This document shows, piece by piece, positions 1-8,988 of a stretch of DNA of 64,000 nucleotides; position 1 is the first letter of the stretch; every line of letters starts with the position of its first letter. The notes below the pieces were generated by a model. That model saw nothing but the letters and a program-made list of their open reading frames with translations. It made no database searches and had not been told where the DNA came from. The stretch is from Chitinophagales bacterium (GTDB lineage: Bacteria; Bacteroidota; Bacteroidia; Chitinophagales; BACL12), in assembly GCA_020636645.1 (NCBI GenBank), contig JACJXO010000004.1, forward strand, positions 62,001-126,000. The letters are read 5' to 3'. A program made the position numbers and the translations under genes.

Positions 1-104
1 GCAATCGCTTTGACGCTTACCGCGACCTGCAGGATGTGCTGTCCATGTACCCCAATGCCTTCATCTGCAAGGACCTGATCAATGTGCGTGAACCCCAGCC
101 ATGA
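1..104 (+). CDS. C-terminal end of an unidentified protein (partial)
   Basis: An open frame enters from the left edge and ends at TGA 102-104. The last 33 residues include FDAYRDLQDVLSMYPNAFI, ending in NVREPQP. The stop overlaps the ATG of the next gene in an ATGA arrangement, so the two are probably translationally coupled. The pattern 'YxDLQDVLxxYPNAFI' faintly recalls the end of a SPOR-type repeat (peptidoglycan-binding), but so short a fragment does not establish that. No function is assigned. Confidence 0.6.
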   Translation, partial: NRFDAYRDLQDVLSMYPNAFICKDLINVREPQP

Positions 105-1291
105 GCCCCGAACGCATTAAGGAATTATCCAGACAGTATTTTGAACACGTGCGCACCCTGCGCAGGCACCTGCACAGCCATCCGGAGCTATCGTTCCAGG
201 AACATGAGACCGCCGCATTTGTTGCTGAAGAACTCAGAAATATGGGCCTTCAACCGCATACAGGAATTGCCGGAACGGGCGTAACTGCTATTATAGAAGG
301 TCAGGCAGGCAGCGCTGTGATAGCGCTCCGGGCAGATATGGATGCCCTGCCCATCCAGGAAGAGAATGAGGTGGAATACCGGTCTCAACACGACGGTGTC
401 ATGCATGCCTGCGGACACGACGTACATACCAGTTCACTGCTGGGTGCTGCACGCATTTTGCAGGAAACAAAAAACAACTGGCGGGGAAGCATTCGCCTGA
501 TCTTTCAACCAGGTGAAGAAAAACTGCCTGGCGGCGCCAGTACCATGATTGCCGAAGGTGTGTTGAAGAATCCTTCGGTCGATGGCATTTTCGGACAACA
601 CGCATTTACACCTTATAAAGTGGGAACCGTGGCTTTCTGTCCCGGACGCATGATGGCCAGCACAGATGAACTGTACCTGACCGTTCGCGGAAAAGGCGGG
701 CATGCCGCTTATCCGCATCTGCTGAAAGATCCTGTGCCTGTGGCTGCCCGTATCATTGATGCGCTGCACCAGATCACCGGCAGACTGATATCGCCGCTGG
801 AACCTGCCGTAGTGTCCATAGGAAAAGTGGAAGCCAGAGGGGCTACCAATGTCATCCCCGATGAGGTACACATGGAGGGCACCGTGCGGGCCATGAATGA
901 AGACATTCGCAATACCATACTGGAAGCGGTGGAACGCATCACCCGACAGACTGCTGCCGCTTCAGGTATGGAAGTGGTGGTTGATATACGCCGCGGATAC
1001 CCTTCTCTGGTCAACGATGTGGAGATGACCGGAAGAGCCATCGCCAGAGCAGAAAACTACCTTGGAAAAGAACAGGTATTCCTGGCAGAACCACGCATGG
1101 GTGCCGAAGATTTTGCCTTCTATTCTCAGGAAATTCCGGCTTGTTTCTACCGGCTGGGAACAGGCAATCCGGAAAAAGGGATCACCTCTTTCATCCATAC
1201 ACCCACCTTTGATATTGATGAAGATGCACTGATGACGGGTATGGGACTGATGGCCTGGAATGCCATAGAAGAACTTCAGTTCAGATCCTGA
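101..1291 (+). CDS. M20 family metallopeptidase / N-acyl-amino-acid amidohydrolase
   Basis: A 396-residue cytosolic zinc hydrolase of the M20 aminoacylase/hippurate hydrolase branch, which releases amino acids from N-acyl or amide-linked substrates. Visible marks are RADMDALPIQEE (about 77-88), HACGHDVHT (102-110, metal ligands), PGEE (137-140, catalytic Glu region) and RMGAEDFAFYSQ near the C-terminus, in the order expected for the family, with the dimerisation (lid) domain between. Full length for the family. The ATG overlaps the TGA of the preceding gene. Its 3' end overlaps the convergent truA gene by 16 bp. The natural substrate cannot be read from the sequence; an IAA-amino acid or hippurate hydrolase label would be a guess. 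Confidence 0.9.
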   Translation: MSPERIKELSRQYFEHVRTLRRHLHSHPELSFQEHETAAFVAEELRNMGLQPHTGIAGTGVTAIIEGQAGSAVIALRADMDALPIQEENEVEYRSQHDGVMHACGHDVHTSSLLGAARILQETKNNWRGSIRLIFQPGEEKLPGGASTMIAEGVLKNPSVDGIFGQHAFTPYKVGTVAFCPGRMMASTDELYLTVRGKGGHAAYPHLLKDPVPVAARIIDALHQITGRLISPLEPAVVSIGKVEARGATNVIPDEVHMEGTVRAMNEDIRNTILEAVERITRQTAAASGMEVVVDIRRGYPSLVNDVEMTGRAIARAENYLGKEQVFLAEPRMGAEDFAFYSQEIPACFYRLGTGNPEKGITSFIHTPTFDIDEDALMTGMGLMAWNAIEELQFRS

Positions 1292-2031
1292 CGTTCCGGA
1301 ATATAGTCGTACCGTACATGATTCAGATAAAGTCCATGAGCGGGCGCTGATAATGCCAGCCGGAATCGCTGCTTCTCTCTGATGCCTTTTTCAAATTCTT
1401 CCAGACTCATTTTGCCTTCTCCAATCTGCAGCATCGCACCCACCACGAGCCGCACCATGCCACGCAAAAAACGATCGGCGGTAATACAGAATACCAGGTC
1501 GTTTCCCCGCTCTTCCCATTTCGCTTCATCTATCCGCACCAGCGTGGTCTTACTGCCGGCCTTGCTCTTGCAAAAACTGGGAAAGTCATGGAACTGCTGC
1601 AGGATGACACAGGCCTGTTGCATCCTGTCCAGATCCAGTTTGTGGAATGGTTTGTAATAGACATAACCAAAACGAAATACATCCTTCTGCCTGCAGAGAA
1701 CGTACTCATATGACCTGGAACGTGCATCAAAACGGCTGTGTGCTTTATCATGTACCGGCAATAACCGGTACACCCCGATATCCTTCGGCAGAAAAGCGTT
1801 CATGCGCTGTAAAAAGTCATCGGGAACAGGCATATCTGTATCAAAGTGCAGATAGAACTGAGATGCATGTACACCGGCATCTGTCCTTCCGCACCCGATA
1901 CAATGAATAGCATCACGTAGAATGGTACTCAGTGCCTTGTCAACCGTTTCCTGTACAGTAACCCCGTTGGGCTGCACCTGCCATCCATTGTATGCCGTGC
2001 CGTCATAGGCGATCTCCAGAAAATAGCGCAC
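1276..2031 (-). CDS. truA: tRNA pseudouridine(38-40) synthase TruA
   Basis: Isomerises uridines 38-40 in the tRNA anticodon arm. The sequence shows RYFLEIAYDGTAYNGWQ at the N-terminus, GCGRTDAGVHA with the catalytic Asp near residue 51, and RFLRGMVRLVVGAML in the C-terminal half. The longest frame begins with GTG at 2052, but a -7 box (TACCTTTG on the minus strand, 2043-2036) lies inside those first codons. The GTG at 2031 (or 2034), directly before RYFLEIAYDG, is therefore the likelier start: 251 residues, with essentially no leader. Convergent with and overlapping the M20 gene by 16 bp, and divergent from the DUF4293 gene. Confidence 0.93.
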   Translation of the reverse strand: MRYFLEIAYDGTAYNGWQVQPNGVTVQETVDKALSTILRDAIHCIGCGRTDAGVHASQFYLHFDTDMPVPDDFLQRMNAFLPKDIGVYRLLPVHDKAHSRFDARSRSYEYVLCRQKDVFRFGYVYYKPFHKLDLDRMQQACVILQQFHDFPSFCKSKAGSKTTLVRIDEAKWEERGNDLVFCITADRFLRGMVRLVVGAMLQIGEGKMSLEEFEKGIREKQRFRLALSAPAHGLYLNHVRYDYIPERQDLN

Positions 2032-2035
2032 CACA

Positions 2036-2043
2036 CAAAGGTA
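2036..2043 (-). promoter_or_regulatory. Bacteroidota -7 box for truA
   Basis: TACCTTTG on the minus strand matches TAnnTTTG. It ends 4 nt before the GTG at 2031, so the transcript would start at or just before the start codon. No convincing -33 TTTG at 18-21 nt was seen. Confidence 0.5.
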
Positions 2044-2056
2044 GCTGCTCACACCT

Positions 2057-2064
2057 TATATTTG
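2057..2064 (+). promoter_or_regulatory. Bacteroidota -7 box for the DUF4293 gene
   Basis: TATATTTG matches TAnnTTTG and ends 4 nt before the ATG at 2069, again predicting a leaderless or near-leaderless mRNA. It is back to back with the truA box. Confidence 0.5.
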
Positions 2065-2068
2065 CCGC

Positions 2069-2464
2069 ATGTGGCAACGACTGCAAACCCTGTGGATGGC
2101 ACTGGCCATCATCTGTATGTTGATCTATCTGCTGCTTCCAACCGGACATGCAGGAGATCTTGGTTTCTCTACCAAAGACGATATTCTGAGGGCTGCTCTG
2201 GCTGTAGCGGTCATGGCTTTGTCATTGTTTGCCATCACTTCCTATCGTAACAGAAAACTGCAAATGCGCATCAACCTCATCAGTGTGGCGCTGATCGCAG
2301 CGATCTATGTACTTTGGCTGATCAGCGAAGAACGCAGCCAGGAGGCATATACGGTGGCCTGGCCCATGTTTCTGCCGGGCTTTGCCATCCTCCTCCTGCT
2401 GCTGGCCAACAGGGGCATAGGCCGCGATGAAAGGCTCGTGAAGAGCATGGACAGACTGCGTTAA
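2069..2464 (+). CDS. DUF4293 family membrane protein
   Basis: A 131-residue inner-membrane protein with four hydrophobic segments at about 5-25, 42-60, 70-88 and 97-115. The family marks of DUF4293, a Bacteroidota-specific family, are visible: the start MWQRLQTLWM, the central NRKLQMRINL, and the end LLANRGIGRDERLVKSMDRL. Function is unknown. The start is fixed by the family-typical MxQRxQT beginning and by a -7 box 4 nt upstream. No terminator is evident before the T9SS protein gene that follows in the same direction. Confidence 0.85.
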   Translation: MWQRLQTLWMALAIICMLIYLLLPTGHAGDLGFSTKDDILRAALAVAVMALSLFAITSYRNRKLQMRINLISVALIAAIYVLWLISEERSQEAYTVAWPMFLPGFAILLLLLANRGIGRDERLVKSMDRLR

Positions 2465-2545
2465 AATATCCATAAATACAGGCATTTACCCACATCTTAA
2501 TATGCAATTAAAGCGTAATGCTTTACTTTGCAGTGAACCTGGTTT

Positions 2546-5500
2546 ATGCGTACCTCCAACTGGCTTTTGGGCCTCATTATTTTATTGTCTCTGCCAGCCT
2601 CGGCACAGGTATTGAATGCCTGGGATGTGAATACACTGACCGGCTACGGACCCTCTCCGTATGGCCCTACCACGGAAGCTGCCAACATCACCAGCAGCGG
2701 CTGGACCAGGGCCGCCGGGGTGGCTACATCAGGTACAGCGGCAAACTATGCCTGGGGGGGAACCGGTTTCGCACTCACCACCGACGCTGCCACTGCTATA
2801 GCTGGCAACGACTACGTCTTTTTTACAATTACTGCCAATTCAGGATACACCGTTTCCTTTAGCGAGATCCCGACCTTCAGATACAGACATTCAGGCTCAG
2901 GCCCTGATTCTGCATTGCTCCAATACAGCGTCGGTGGAGGATCTTATTCAGATATTGTTGGTTTCAGTTTCCCATCAACCTCTTCTTCAGGAGCAAATGC
3001 TATTCCCCTACCTGTAGACCTATCGACTATTACAGATTTGCAAGCTGTACCTGCAGGTACTACAATAACTTTCAGATTGGTATTACTGGGAGCGACCAAT
3101 TCAGGTGGTACCTGGTACATTTTCAATCAGACCGGCGATGATTTCGTCATCAACGGATTCACCACACCTGACGGCTGTACCACTCCGGATGATGTGCCGT
3201 CTATCACAGCCACAGCAACCGGATCGACCACCGCCACCCTGAACTGGACCTCTGCCACCTGTTACGATGAATACCTGATCGTAGCTGCAGAAGGGGGTTC
3301 TGTCAGTGCCGGAAGCCCTTCGGGCGATGGAACAGCCTACACAGCTGATGCAGATTTTTCCGGAAGCGGCTCAGCGTTGCTGGGCGGAAAGGTGGTCTAT
3401 AAAGGAACCGCCCTTACTGCCGATATCACCGGCCTGAGTCCGGGCACCGATTACTGTTTCAAGATATTCACCCGGAAGGGTACGAACTGGTCGGCCGGCG
3501 TGGAAGACTGCATCACTACCCTGAACCCAACGGTGTACAATCCCGGCGAAATGGTTTTCGTTGGGTATGATACCAACCTGGGAAGCGGTACCGATAAATT
3601 CAGCATTGCGGTCATGGAAGACATGACCCCCGGCACCAGTTTCATCCTGGCCAACATGGTATATGAATACCGGGCTGCAGCCTATGAATCTACCGGACTG
3701 TGGTATAATGGAAACGGCGACCTGACCAATTCGCCTGGATTTGTTGAAATAACTTATATAGGAAGTACTGTTATTAATGCAGGTTCTGTCATTTGTGTAG
3801 AGCTGAGTGATGCTTCTGCAAATATTGTTAATGCAGTATTTGTGGATGGTACTGATGCAAGCAGTGATTTTATTGATGACGGAGGTGGCCATGTCAATGT
3901 GAGCAGTACAGCAGGGAACCCCGATGCCATGTGGCTGATGCAGGGTACTTTTTCAGATACTTTTTTTGACTCGGGCGATAGTGTAAGAACATTTGTTGGA
4001 AGTGTGCTGGGTGGTATCCAGTTCAGAAGCAGCTTCCAGCCCTTCAGTGCAGATGGTGATGCCGGTGGTTCACGTGTGTCCAGGATCCATCCGGACATCA
4101 GATGCATTGGCATAGACATCACTACAGATGCCAGTGCATTCTACGGATACTACAACAGCGGTGCTCCTCATACCGGTTCGGCCCGGTACATCCTGGGCAA
4201 TATCATAGATGTGGCATCCAACTGGACCATTTCAACAGGCGGTGCGAGTACTGATGAGCTGGGCACCACATGCAGTACCACATTCACCATCACAGGAAGC
4301 CTGGAACCGGGTATCTGGCTGGGTGATGCCGACGATGACTGGTTCAATTGTTCCAACTGGGATAACTACCAGGTACCGGACGCAAGCATAGATGTGATCA
4401 TTTCTTCTACCGCCATCAACGATTGTTATATTGACGATGCAAGCCCATATGCTTCCTTCTATGACTTCAACGCCTTGTGCAACAATCTGCAGATAGAAAA
4501 CGGTCTTAGCCTGGAAGTTGCTGATGCCAGCGACTCCTTACTGGTGGGTGGCAGTGTGGTCATTGAATCAGGTGGATCTTTGCTGAATGAACACAGCGGG
4601 CTGATGGCAGTGGATGGCGATCTGCAGATAGATGCAGGCGGTTTCCTTTCGCTGTATTTTTCATTCCTCGAACTGAAAGGAGACTATGCCAACCTGAGCA
4701 GTGCCGCAGACTTTGATGAAACGATCTCCTTCATCACCCTGCTAGGTTCAGCAGATCAAACCATCAGCACCAGCGGTTTTGAAGAACAATTCTTTTATCT
4801 GATCATCAACAAACCGGCAGGGCAGGTAAATCTTTCCAATGACCTGGCCATCAGCGACGGATTGGTGTTCGCATCTTCCACCCTGATCAACACATTTGCT
4901 AATACTTTATATATCAACAGTATTTTTTCAGCCACCATTAGTGGTTACGGAACCAATGCCTATGTGAACGGTAACCTGAAACGTGATGTGAGTGCAGGAG
5001 CTACTTATACTTTCCCTGTTGGTACAGCTGCCCAATATGAAGAAGCGGTCATTCAGATCACCTCAGCTGTGGGTCTGAATAATATTACCGTGTCCTTTGA
5101 CCCGACAGATCCGGTGGGCCCTGTTGGTTTGTTCTCTGAAGGACCTGTGGTAGATGGCATTGTTACCCCTGTCATTGATTTCCTTAATTACGGTTACTGG
5201 AACATCGATCCGGATGCCGTTACCTCAGTGACCTACAGTATTACGCTAACCAGCCGCGGGCATACCAATGCGGCTCCGTATCTGGATTTTCATGGCATAT
5301 TCAAGAACAGCAATGCGTTGTCTGCCACCGGATGGGTGGAACCCGGTGTGGTAGCAGATCTGCCGCCCCTGATCACATCGCCAACAGACCCTGTTACGGT
5401 GACCAACTTTGGCGCTACTTCGTTTTCAGATTTTGCCATCGGCTTTAGTGAATTGTATCCGCTACCCATTGTACTGACCAATTTTTCTGCTGACAACCAG

Positions 5501-5980
5501 AAGGAGGAAGTCATCCTGCACTGGACCACTTCATCAGAGATCAACAATGATCATTTTACGGTGGAACGCAGTGGAGACGGGGTGTATTTTGAACCTGTTG
5601 GAACAGTAGCCGGAGCCGGCAACAGTAATACAGCCCTCCACTACCAGCTTACAGATGATGAGCCGCTGCCAGGCACCTCCTATTACCGGCTGAAACAAAC
5701 AGATTTTGACGGACAGCATACCTGGAGTGAGATCGTTCCGGTGCAAAGACTTACGGGCAGTGTGGAACTGACGGTCTATCCCAACCCCGCACATGATATC
5801 CTGTACATCCCGGCGGTTGCAGGCACTGTAAGCATCTTTGCTGCAGACGGTCAGTTGGTTTGGCAGGCTACCGGGAACGGCCAGATGCAGGTACAGGTTT
5901 CAGATTGGGCTCATGGAACGTATATGATGCGCATCACGCAATCATCAGGAACCACAGAACAGATGTTCCTGGTGCAGTGA
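2546..5980 (+). CDS. Large T9SS-secreted multidomain surface protein
   Basis: 1144 residues. A signal peptide (about 1-21, ending PASAQ) is followed by: a beta-rich N-terminal domain (22-210); a fibronectin type III-like domain (about 212-325, TATLNWTSATCYDEYLIV ... GLSPGTDYCFKIF); a lamin-tail-like domain beginning PGEMVFVGYDTN (about 330-570); a repetitive beta-helix-like stretch (about 590-970); the module common in T9SS proteins with LHWTTSSEINNDHFTVERS; and a type A sorting domain (VYPNPAHDILYIP to the end). It should cross the outer membrane by T9SS and be anchored or released after removal of the tail. The ligand or role is unknown; there is no catalytic motif. Base composition is uneven, with AT-richer patches near 2.85-3.1 and 3.73-4.0 kb. 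Confidence 0.85.
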   Translation: MRTSNWLLGLIILLSLPASAQVLNAWDVNTLTGYGPSPYGPTTEAANITSSGWTRAAGVATSGTAANYAWGGTGFALTTDAATAIAGNDYVFFTITANSGYTVSFSEIPTFRYRHSGSGPDSALLQYSVGGGSYSDIVGFSFPSTSSSGANAIPLPVDLSTITDLQAVPAGTTITFRLVLLGATNSGGTWYIFNQTGDDFVINGFTTPDGCTTPDDVPSITATATGSTTATLNWTSATCYDEYLIVAAEGGSVSAGSPSGDGTAYTADADFSGSGSALLGGKVVYKGTALTADITGLSPGTDYCFKIFTRKGTNWSAGVEDCITTLNPTVYNPGEMVFVGYDTNLGSGTDKFSIAVMEDMTPGTSFILANMVYEYRAAAYESTGLWYNGNGDLTNSPGFVEITYIGSTVINAGSVICVELSDASANIVNAVFVDGTDASSDFIDDGGGHVNVSSTAGNPDAMWLMQGTFSDTFFDSGDSVRTFVGSVLGGIQFRSSFQPFSADGDAGGSRVSRIHPDIRCIGIDITTDASAFYGYYNSGAPHTGSARYILGNIIDVASNWTISTGGASTDELGTTCSTTFTITGSLEPGIWLGDADDDWFNCSNWDNYQVPDASIDVIISSTAINDCYIDDASPYASFYDFNALCNNLQIENGLSLEVADASDSLLVGGSVVIESGGSLLNEHSGLMAVDGDLQIDAGGFLSLYFSFLELKGDYANLSSAADFDETISFITLLGSADQTISTSGFEEQFFYLIINKPAGQVNLSNDLAISDGLVFASSTLINTFANTLYINSIFSATISGYGTNAYVNGNLKRDVSAGATYTFPVGTAAQYEEAVIQITSAVGLNNITVSFDPTDPVGPVGLFSEGPVVDGIVTPVIDFLNYGYWNIDPDAVTSVTYSITLTSRGHTNAAPYLDFHGIFKNSNALSATGWVEPGVVADLPPLITSPTDPVTVTNFGATSFSDFAIGFSELYPLPIVLTNFSADNQKEEVILHWTTSSEINNDHFTVERSGDGVYFEPVGTVAGAGNSNTALHYQLTDDEPLPGTSYYRLKQTDFDGQHTWSEIVPVQRLTGSVELTVYPNPAHDILYIPAVAGTVSIFAADGQLVWQATGNGQMQVQVSDWAHGTYMMRITQSSGTTEQMFLVQ

Positions 5981-6000
5981 CCTTCTCAGCTAAGACATAA

Positions 6001-6033
6001 AAAAAGAGCGGCCCGTTGGTCGCTCTTTTTTTT
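6001..6033. terminator. Bidirectional intrinsic terminator
   Basis: Stem AAAAAGAGCG (6001-6010) with CGCTCTTTTT (6021-6030). The intervening bases allow three more pairs around a CGTT loop. It has an A-tract on one side and a T-tract on the other and lies between two convergent T9SS genes, so it can serve both strands. Confidence 0.9.
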
Positions 6034-6048
6034 GTCTGAATAAATATC

Positions 6049-7248
6049 TTATTCGATCACCAGGCTGGTGTGGAAGGTTTCATCGCCACCCAGTATAACG
6101 AGATGGTACATACCGGCTGCCAGATCTGTTTGCAGCAGTTCTGCTGAACCATCCAGCACCTGAGTATATACGGTCTTGCCGCTCAGATCAGTGATGATGA
6201 GTTGAGCACCGTTCGTTACCGGACCATTCAGGTAGAAACTGCCATTGGAAGGGTTCGGATATACCGAGAGGTTCATACTGCTTTCGGTCATACGTTCAGC
6301 AGAAGCTGTGCTGAAATAGTACAGTTCTGACCAGGCAGATTGTGAACCATCCAGACACAGTGTTTTCACTGCAAACACGTAGTCACTGCCCGGAGACAGA
6401 ACCAGTGGTCCGAGGAAAAGTGAAGTAGTACCTGCATCCAGTGTTTTGCGGCGGTTGGTTCCTTCAGCAATATTCTGCAGCTGGAACTTATAACCCTGAA
6501 CATCCGGGCCCATATCATCCCAGCTCAGCACTGCAGAGTTGAGGGTGATATCAGATGCCAGCAGACCTGTGGTAACCGGGCAGGAAGGAGGAGGTGCACA
6601 TTCAGTAACCTCAACAGTTCCGGCAAAGGTCTGGGGGTTGGTATCATCACCAGCCCAGTTGGCCGGGTCATACACCGTACTCAGTATGTTGGCACGGGTA
6701 TCACTGATAGAAGCAATGGTGCTGGCCACATTATCCAGTTCATTGACAGCCCCTGCATTCACACCATTGGTCAGACCCATGGGCAGAGCGGAGGTGTTGG
6801 AACTGGTGGCATCAGATTGCCAGACAGCGCTGCCATCGTTATTCAGTGCGGCCAGGAAAACCGGAGCTTCGGTACTGCCCTGGTAAGCCAGGAGCTGATC
6901 GCCGGAAGAACTGAAGTCCAGAGAACCTGATTCAGAGGCTGATCCCACTGATGCCAAAGCATTGTAGTCGATGGTAACCACCGTACCACAAGCCACCCCT
7001 TCTTCAGGAGCGGTCCAGGTGATGATACCTTCACCGGTGCGGAAGGTATTGTCGGCCTTCCAGCCATTGTCAGTGAAGCTGATCATTTCGCCACCCGGAA
7101 TGTCGGTGGTGGCCACAAAAGCCCAGTTGTCTGTTCCATCGGCATTCATCTGCACGATGGCAATGTCGCCCGCAGAGAGCGACTGAGCTGCCACTGCACC
7201 GGAGAAACCAAGTGCCACAGCCAGTAAGGTTAGTTGAAATGTGCGCAT
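6049..7248 (-). CDS. T9SS type A sorting domain protein with lamin-tail-like and FN3 domains
   Basis: 399 residues with a signal peptide ending GAVAAQS (about 1-22). The first domain (LSAGDIAIVQMNADGTDNWA ..., about 23-215) resembles lamin-tail/DUF-type beta-sandwiches and is of the same kind as the middle domain of the convergent 1144-residue protein. A fibronectin III-like domain follows (about 222-320, NSAVLSWDDMGPDVQGYKFQL ... SPGSDYVFAVKT), then a T9SS type A tail (LSVYPNPSNGSFYL ... AAGMYHLVI). A role at the cell surface or in the medium is inferred; no enzyme motif is visible. Transcription probably starts just downstream of the -7 box at 7277-7270. Confidence 0.85.
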   Translation of the reverse strand: MRTFQLTLLAVALGFSGAVAAQSLSAGDIAIVQMNADGTDNWAFVATTDIPGGEMISFTDNGWKADNTFRTGEGIITWTAPEEGVACGTVVTIDYNALASVGSASESGSLDFSSSGDQLLAYQGSTEAPVFLAALNNDGSAVWQSDATSSNTSALPMGLTNGVNAGAVNELDNVASTIASISDTRANILSTVYDPANWAGDDTNPQTFAGTVEVTECAPPPSCPVTTGLLASDITLNSAVLSWDDMGPDVQGYKFQLQNIAEGTNRRKTLDAGTTSLFLGPLVLSPGSDYVFAVKTLCLDGSQSAWSELYYFSTASAERMTESSMNLSVYPNPSNGSFYLNGPVTNGAQLIITDLSGKTVYTQVLDGSAELLQTDLAAGMYHLVILGGDETFHTSLVIE

Positions 7249-7269
7249 AAATTAATTGAGTTTAAACCA

Positions 7270-7277
7270 CAAATCTA
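7270..7277 (-). promoter_or_regulatory. -7 box for the 6049-7248 gene
   Basis: TAGATTTG on the minus strand (TAnnTTTG), 21 nt upstream of the ATG. No good -33 element. The rest of the 291-bp divergent gap to 7540 shows nothing else that I can name. Confidence 0.4.
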
Positions 7278-7539
7278 TGTGCTTCCCGGATAGGAAATAT
7301 GAACGCAAGGTTATTTCTCTAAGCCTGCCCTGACTGATAGGGAATCCCGGAAAGAAAATATACCAACATGAAATATCATTTTGTGACAGTATGAAATATT
7401 TTCAAATGCCTTTTTCCCTGTAATTTTAAAGAAAATCAATAAAATCTTGTCTGATTTGTGATGCGAAGGTCTTGCTTTGTTGGTGTTGATTTCCGGTGGG
7501 AAACCTGTTTTTGATGTAATTTAGTGACAAATTTTAGGT

Positions 7540-8865
7540 ATGAGATCTGTGCTTAGCCTTCTGATGACGGTAGCCCTCTCCGCTTCTGTGGCTTACGGGC
7601 AATTCAACATAATCGTGGAAGATGATTTTACTCGTCCGCCCACCACTACAGAACTGGGTACAACCATGAACGGACTGAGCTGGTTTGAAGGTGGTGGATT
7701 GCGTGGCTTTGTATCAGGCGATGAACTTGTTTTCCCCAGTGAAGGAGTGACTGACCGTGACTGGGCGTTTGTCAACCTGACATCTGTATCGCCTTTCTAT
7801 GTCAGCACTATGACTGATAATACAGCGCCTATTGTCTGGACCTTCAACATGCAGTCTGACGCTGCTTCTCTGAGTGGTGTAGGTACCTCACAGAATGGTA
7901 TGGCATATGTGCTGGCATCCAACAACCAGAATTTCGAGTCCGGCAACGGCTATGCAGTAGTGCTTGGAAATCCCGGCTCACTGGACAGGCTGCGACTGGT
8001 AAAGTATAACGATGGACTGGATAATGGAACCAACCTGACCAATATTGTTAAGGGTGGTGACTTCCTGAATGAGTATCTGGCGGTCAAGGTCATTTATGAT
8101 CCTGTATCAGACAACTGGACCCTGCAGTATGCATCCAGCGATGTGAGTTTCCCTGACCCGGGCACTGCAAGCTACTCCACCATCGGATCCAGTGTAGATA
8201 ACACTTACACCGGCAGTTCAGGTTTTCTCTATACCGGCCCGATGTACAGCCACAGTGCGCTGACCTCAGAGATGCGTTTTGATAATCTGCTGATCATCCA
8301 GGAGTGGGTACTGCCCATCACCCTTGAAACATTTGAAGCTTATGTGGCAGAGAATGATGTAACGCTGAACTGGGTAACCGGCACAGAGATCAACAATGAC
8401 TTCTTTACGCTGGAACACAGCATGGACGGCAGTCATTTTGAAGCCATCGGTACCATTGCCGGAAACGGCACTACCACCGATGCGCATCAGTACAGCTTCC
8501 TGCACGAAGACCTGTTTGCCGGAACACATTATTACCGTCTGGTTCAAAATGACTACAACGGTTTACAGCACTTCAGCAATGTGATCACAGCCAGGATATC
8601 TGCAGGGTTTGCGCATACCAGTGTTTCACCCAATCCGGTGTTTGATGTGATGCAGGTAAGCCTGGTGCAGAGTGCTGCACAGGAAGGAACCATCTATATC
8701 ATGAACCTGCAGGGTCAGGTGATCATGCAACAGGATGTGAGCCTGAAAACAGGCCAGCAGGTCATTACCCTGAATACCGGCGATCTGGATGCAGGCACCT
8801 ATCTCATGCAGCTTATGGGAAACAATGGTGAATCCACTTCCCTGCGCTTTGTCAAAAACAAATAA
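7540..8865 (+). CDS. T9SS type A sorting domain protein
   Basis: 441 residues with a signal peptide (about 1-20, ending SVAYGQ). The N-terminal 260 residues form a beta-rich domain with no motif I recognise (starts FNIIVEDDFTRPPTTTELG), possibly a lectin-like jelly roll. Next comes the T9SS-associated module LNWVTGTEINNDFFTLEHS with HYYRLVQNDYNG, matching its counterpart in the 2546-5980 protein, and then a sorting domain (SVSPNPVFDVMQVSL ... DLDAGTYLMQL). Function is unknown; it is secreted. A weak -7-like TAATTTAG lies at 7517-7524. Confidence 0.85.
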   Translation: MRSVLSLLMTVALSASVAYGQFNIIVEDDFTRPPTTTELGTTMNGLSWFEGGGLRGFVSGDELVFPSEGVTDRDWAFVNLTSVSPFYVSTMTDNTAPIVWTFNMQSDAASLSGVGTSQNGMAYVLASNNQNFESGNGYAVVLGNPGSLDRLRLVKYNDGLDNGTNLTNIVKGGDFLNEYLAVKVIYDPVSDNWTLQYASSDVSFPDPGTASYSTIGSSVDNTYTGSSGFLYTGPMYSHSALTSEMRFDNLLIIQEWVLPITLETFEAYVAENDVTLNWVTGTEINNDFFTLEHSMDGSHFEAIGTIAGNGTTTDAHQYSFLHEDLFAGTHYYRLVQNDYNGLQHFSNVITARISAGFAHTSVSPNPVFDVMQVSLVQSAAQEGTIYIMNLQGQVIMQQDVSLKTGQQVITLNTGDLDAGTYLMQLMGNNGESTSLRFVKNK

Positions 8866-8874
8866 TTGCCATTG

Positions 8875-8920
8875 AAAAACAAAAGCGGGTTCTGAAAATT
8901 CAGAACCCGCTTTTGTTTTT
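8875..8920. terminator. Bidirectional intrinsic terminator
   Basis: A near-perfect 21-bp stem (8875-8895 with 8900-8920) around an AAAT loop, GC core AGCGGGTTCTGA, flanked by an A-tract and a T-tract. It separates the T9SS gene from the convergent lysS. Confidence 0.92.
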
Positions 8921-8988
8921 CAGGAGGTAGCCCTGAGCCATTGGGGCTGAACAGCTCACTTCAACCTGCATGCCTCACAGGTGTCTTG

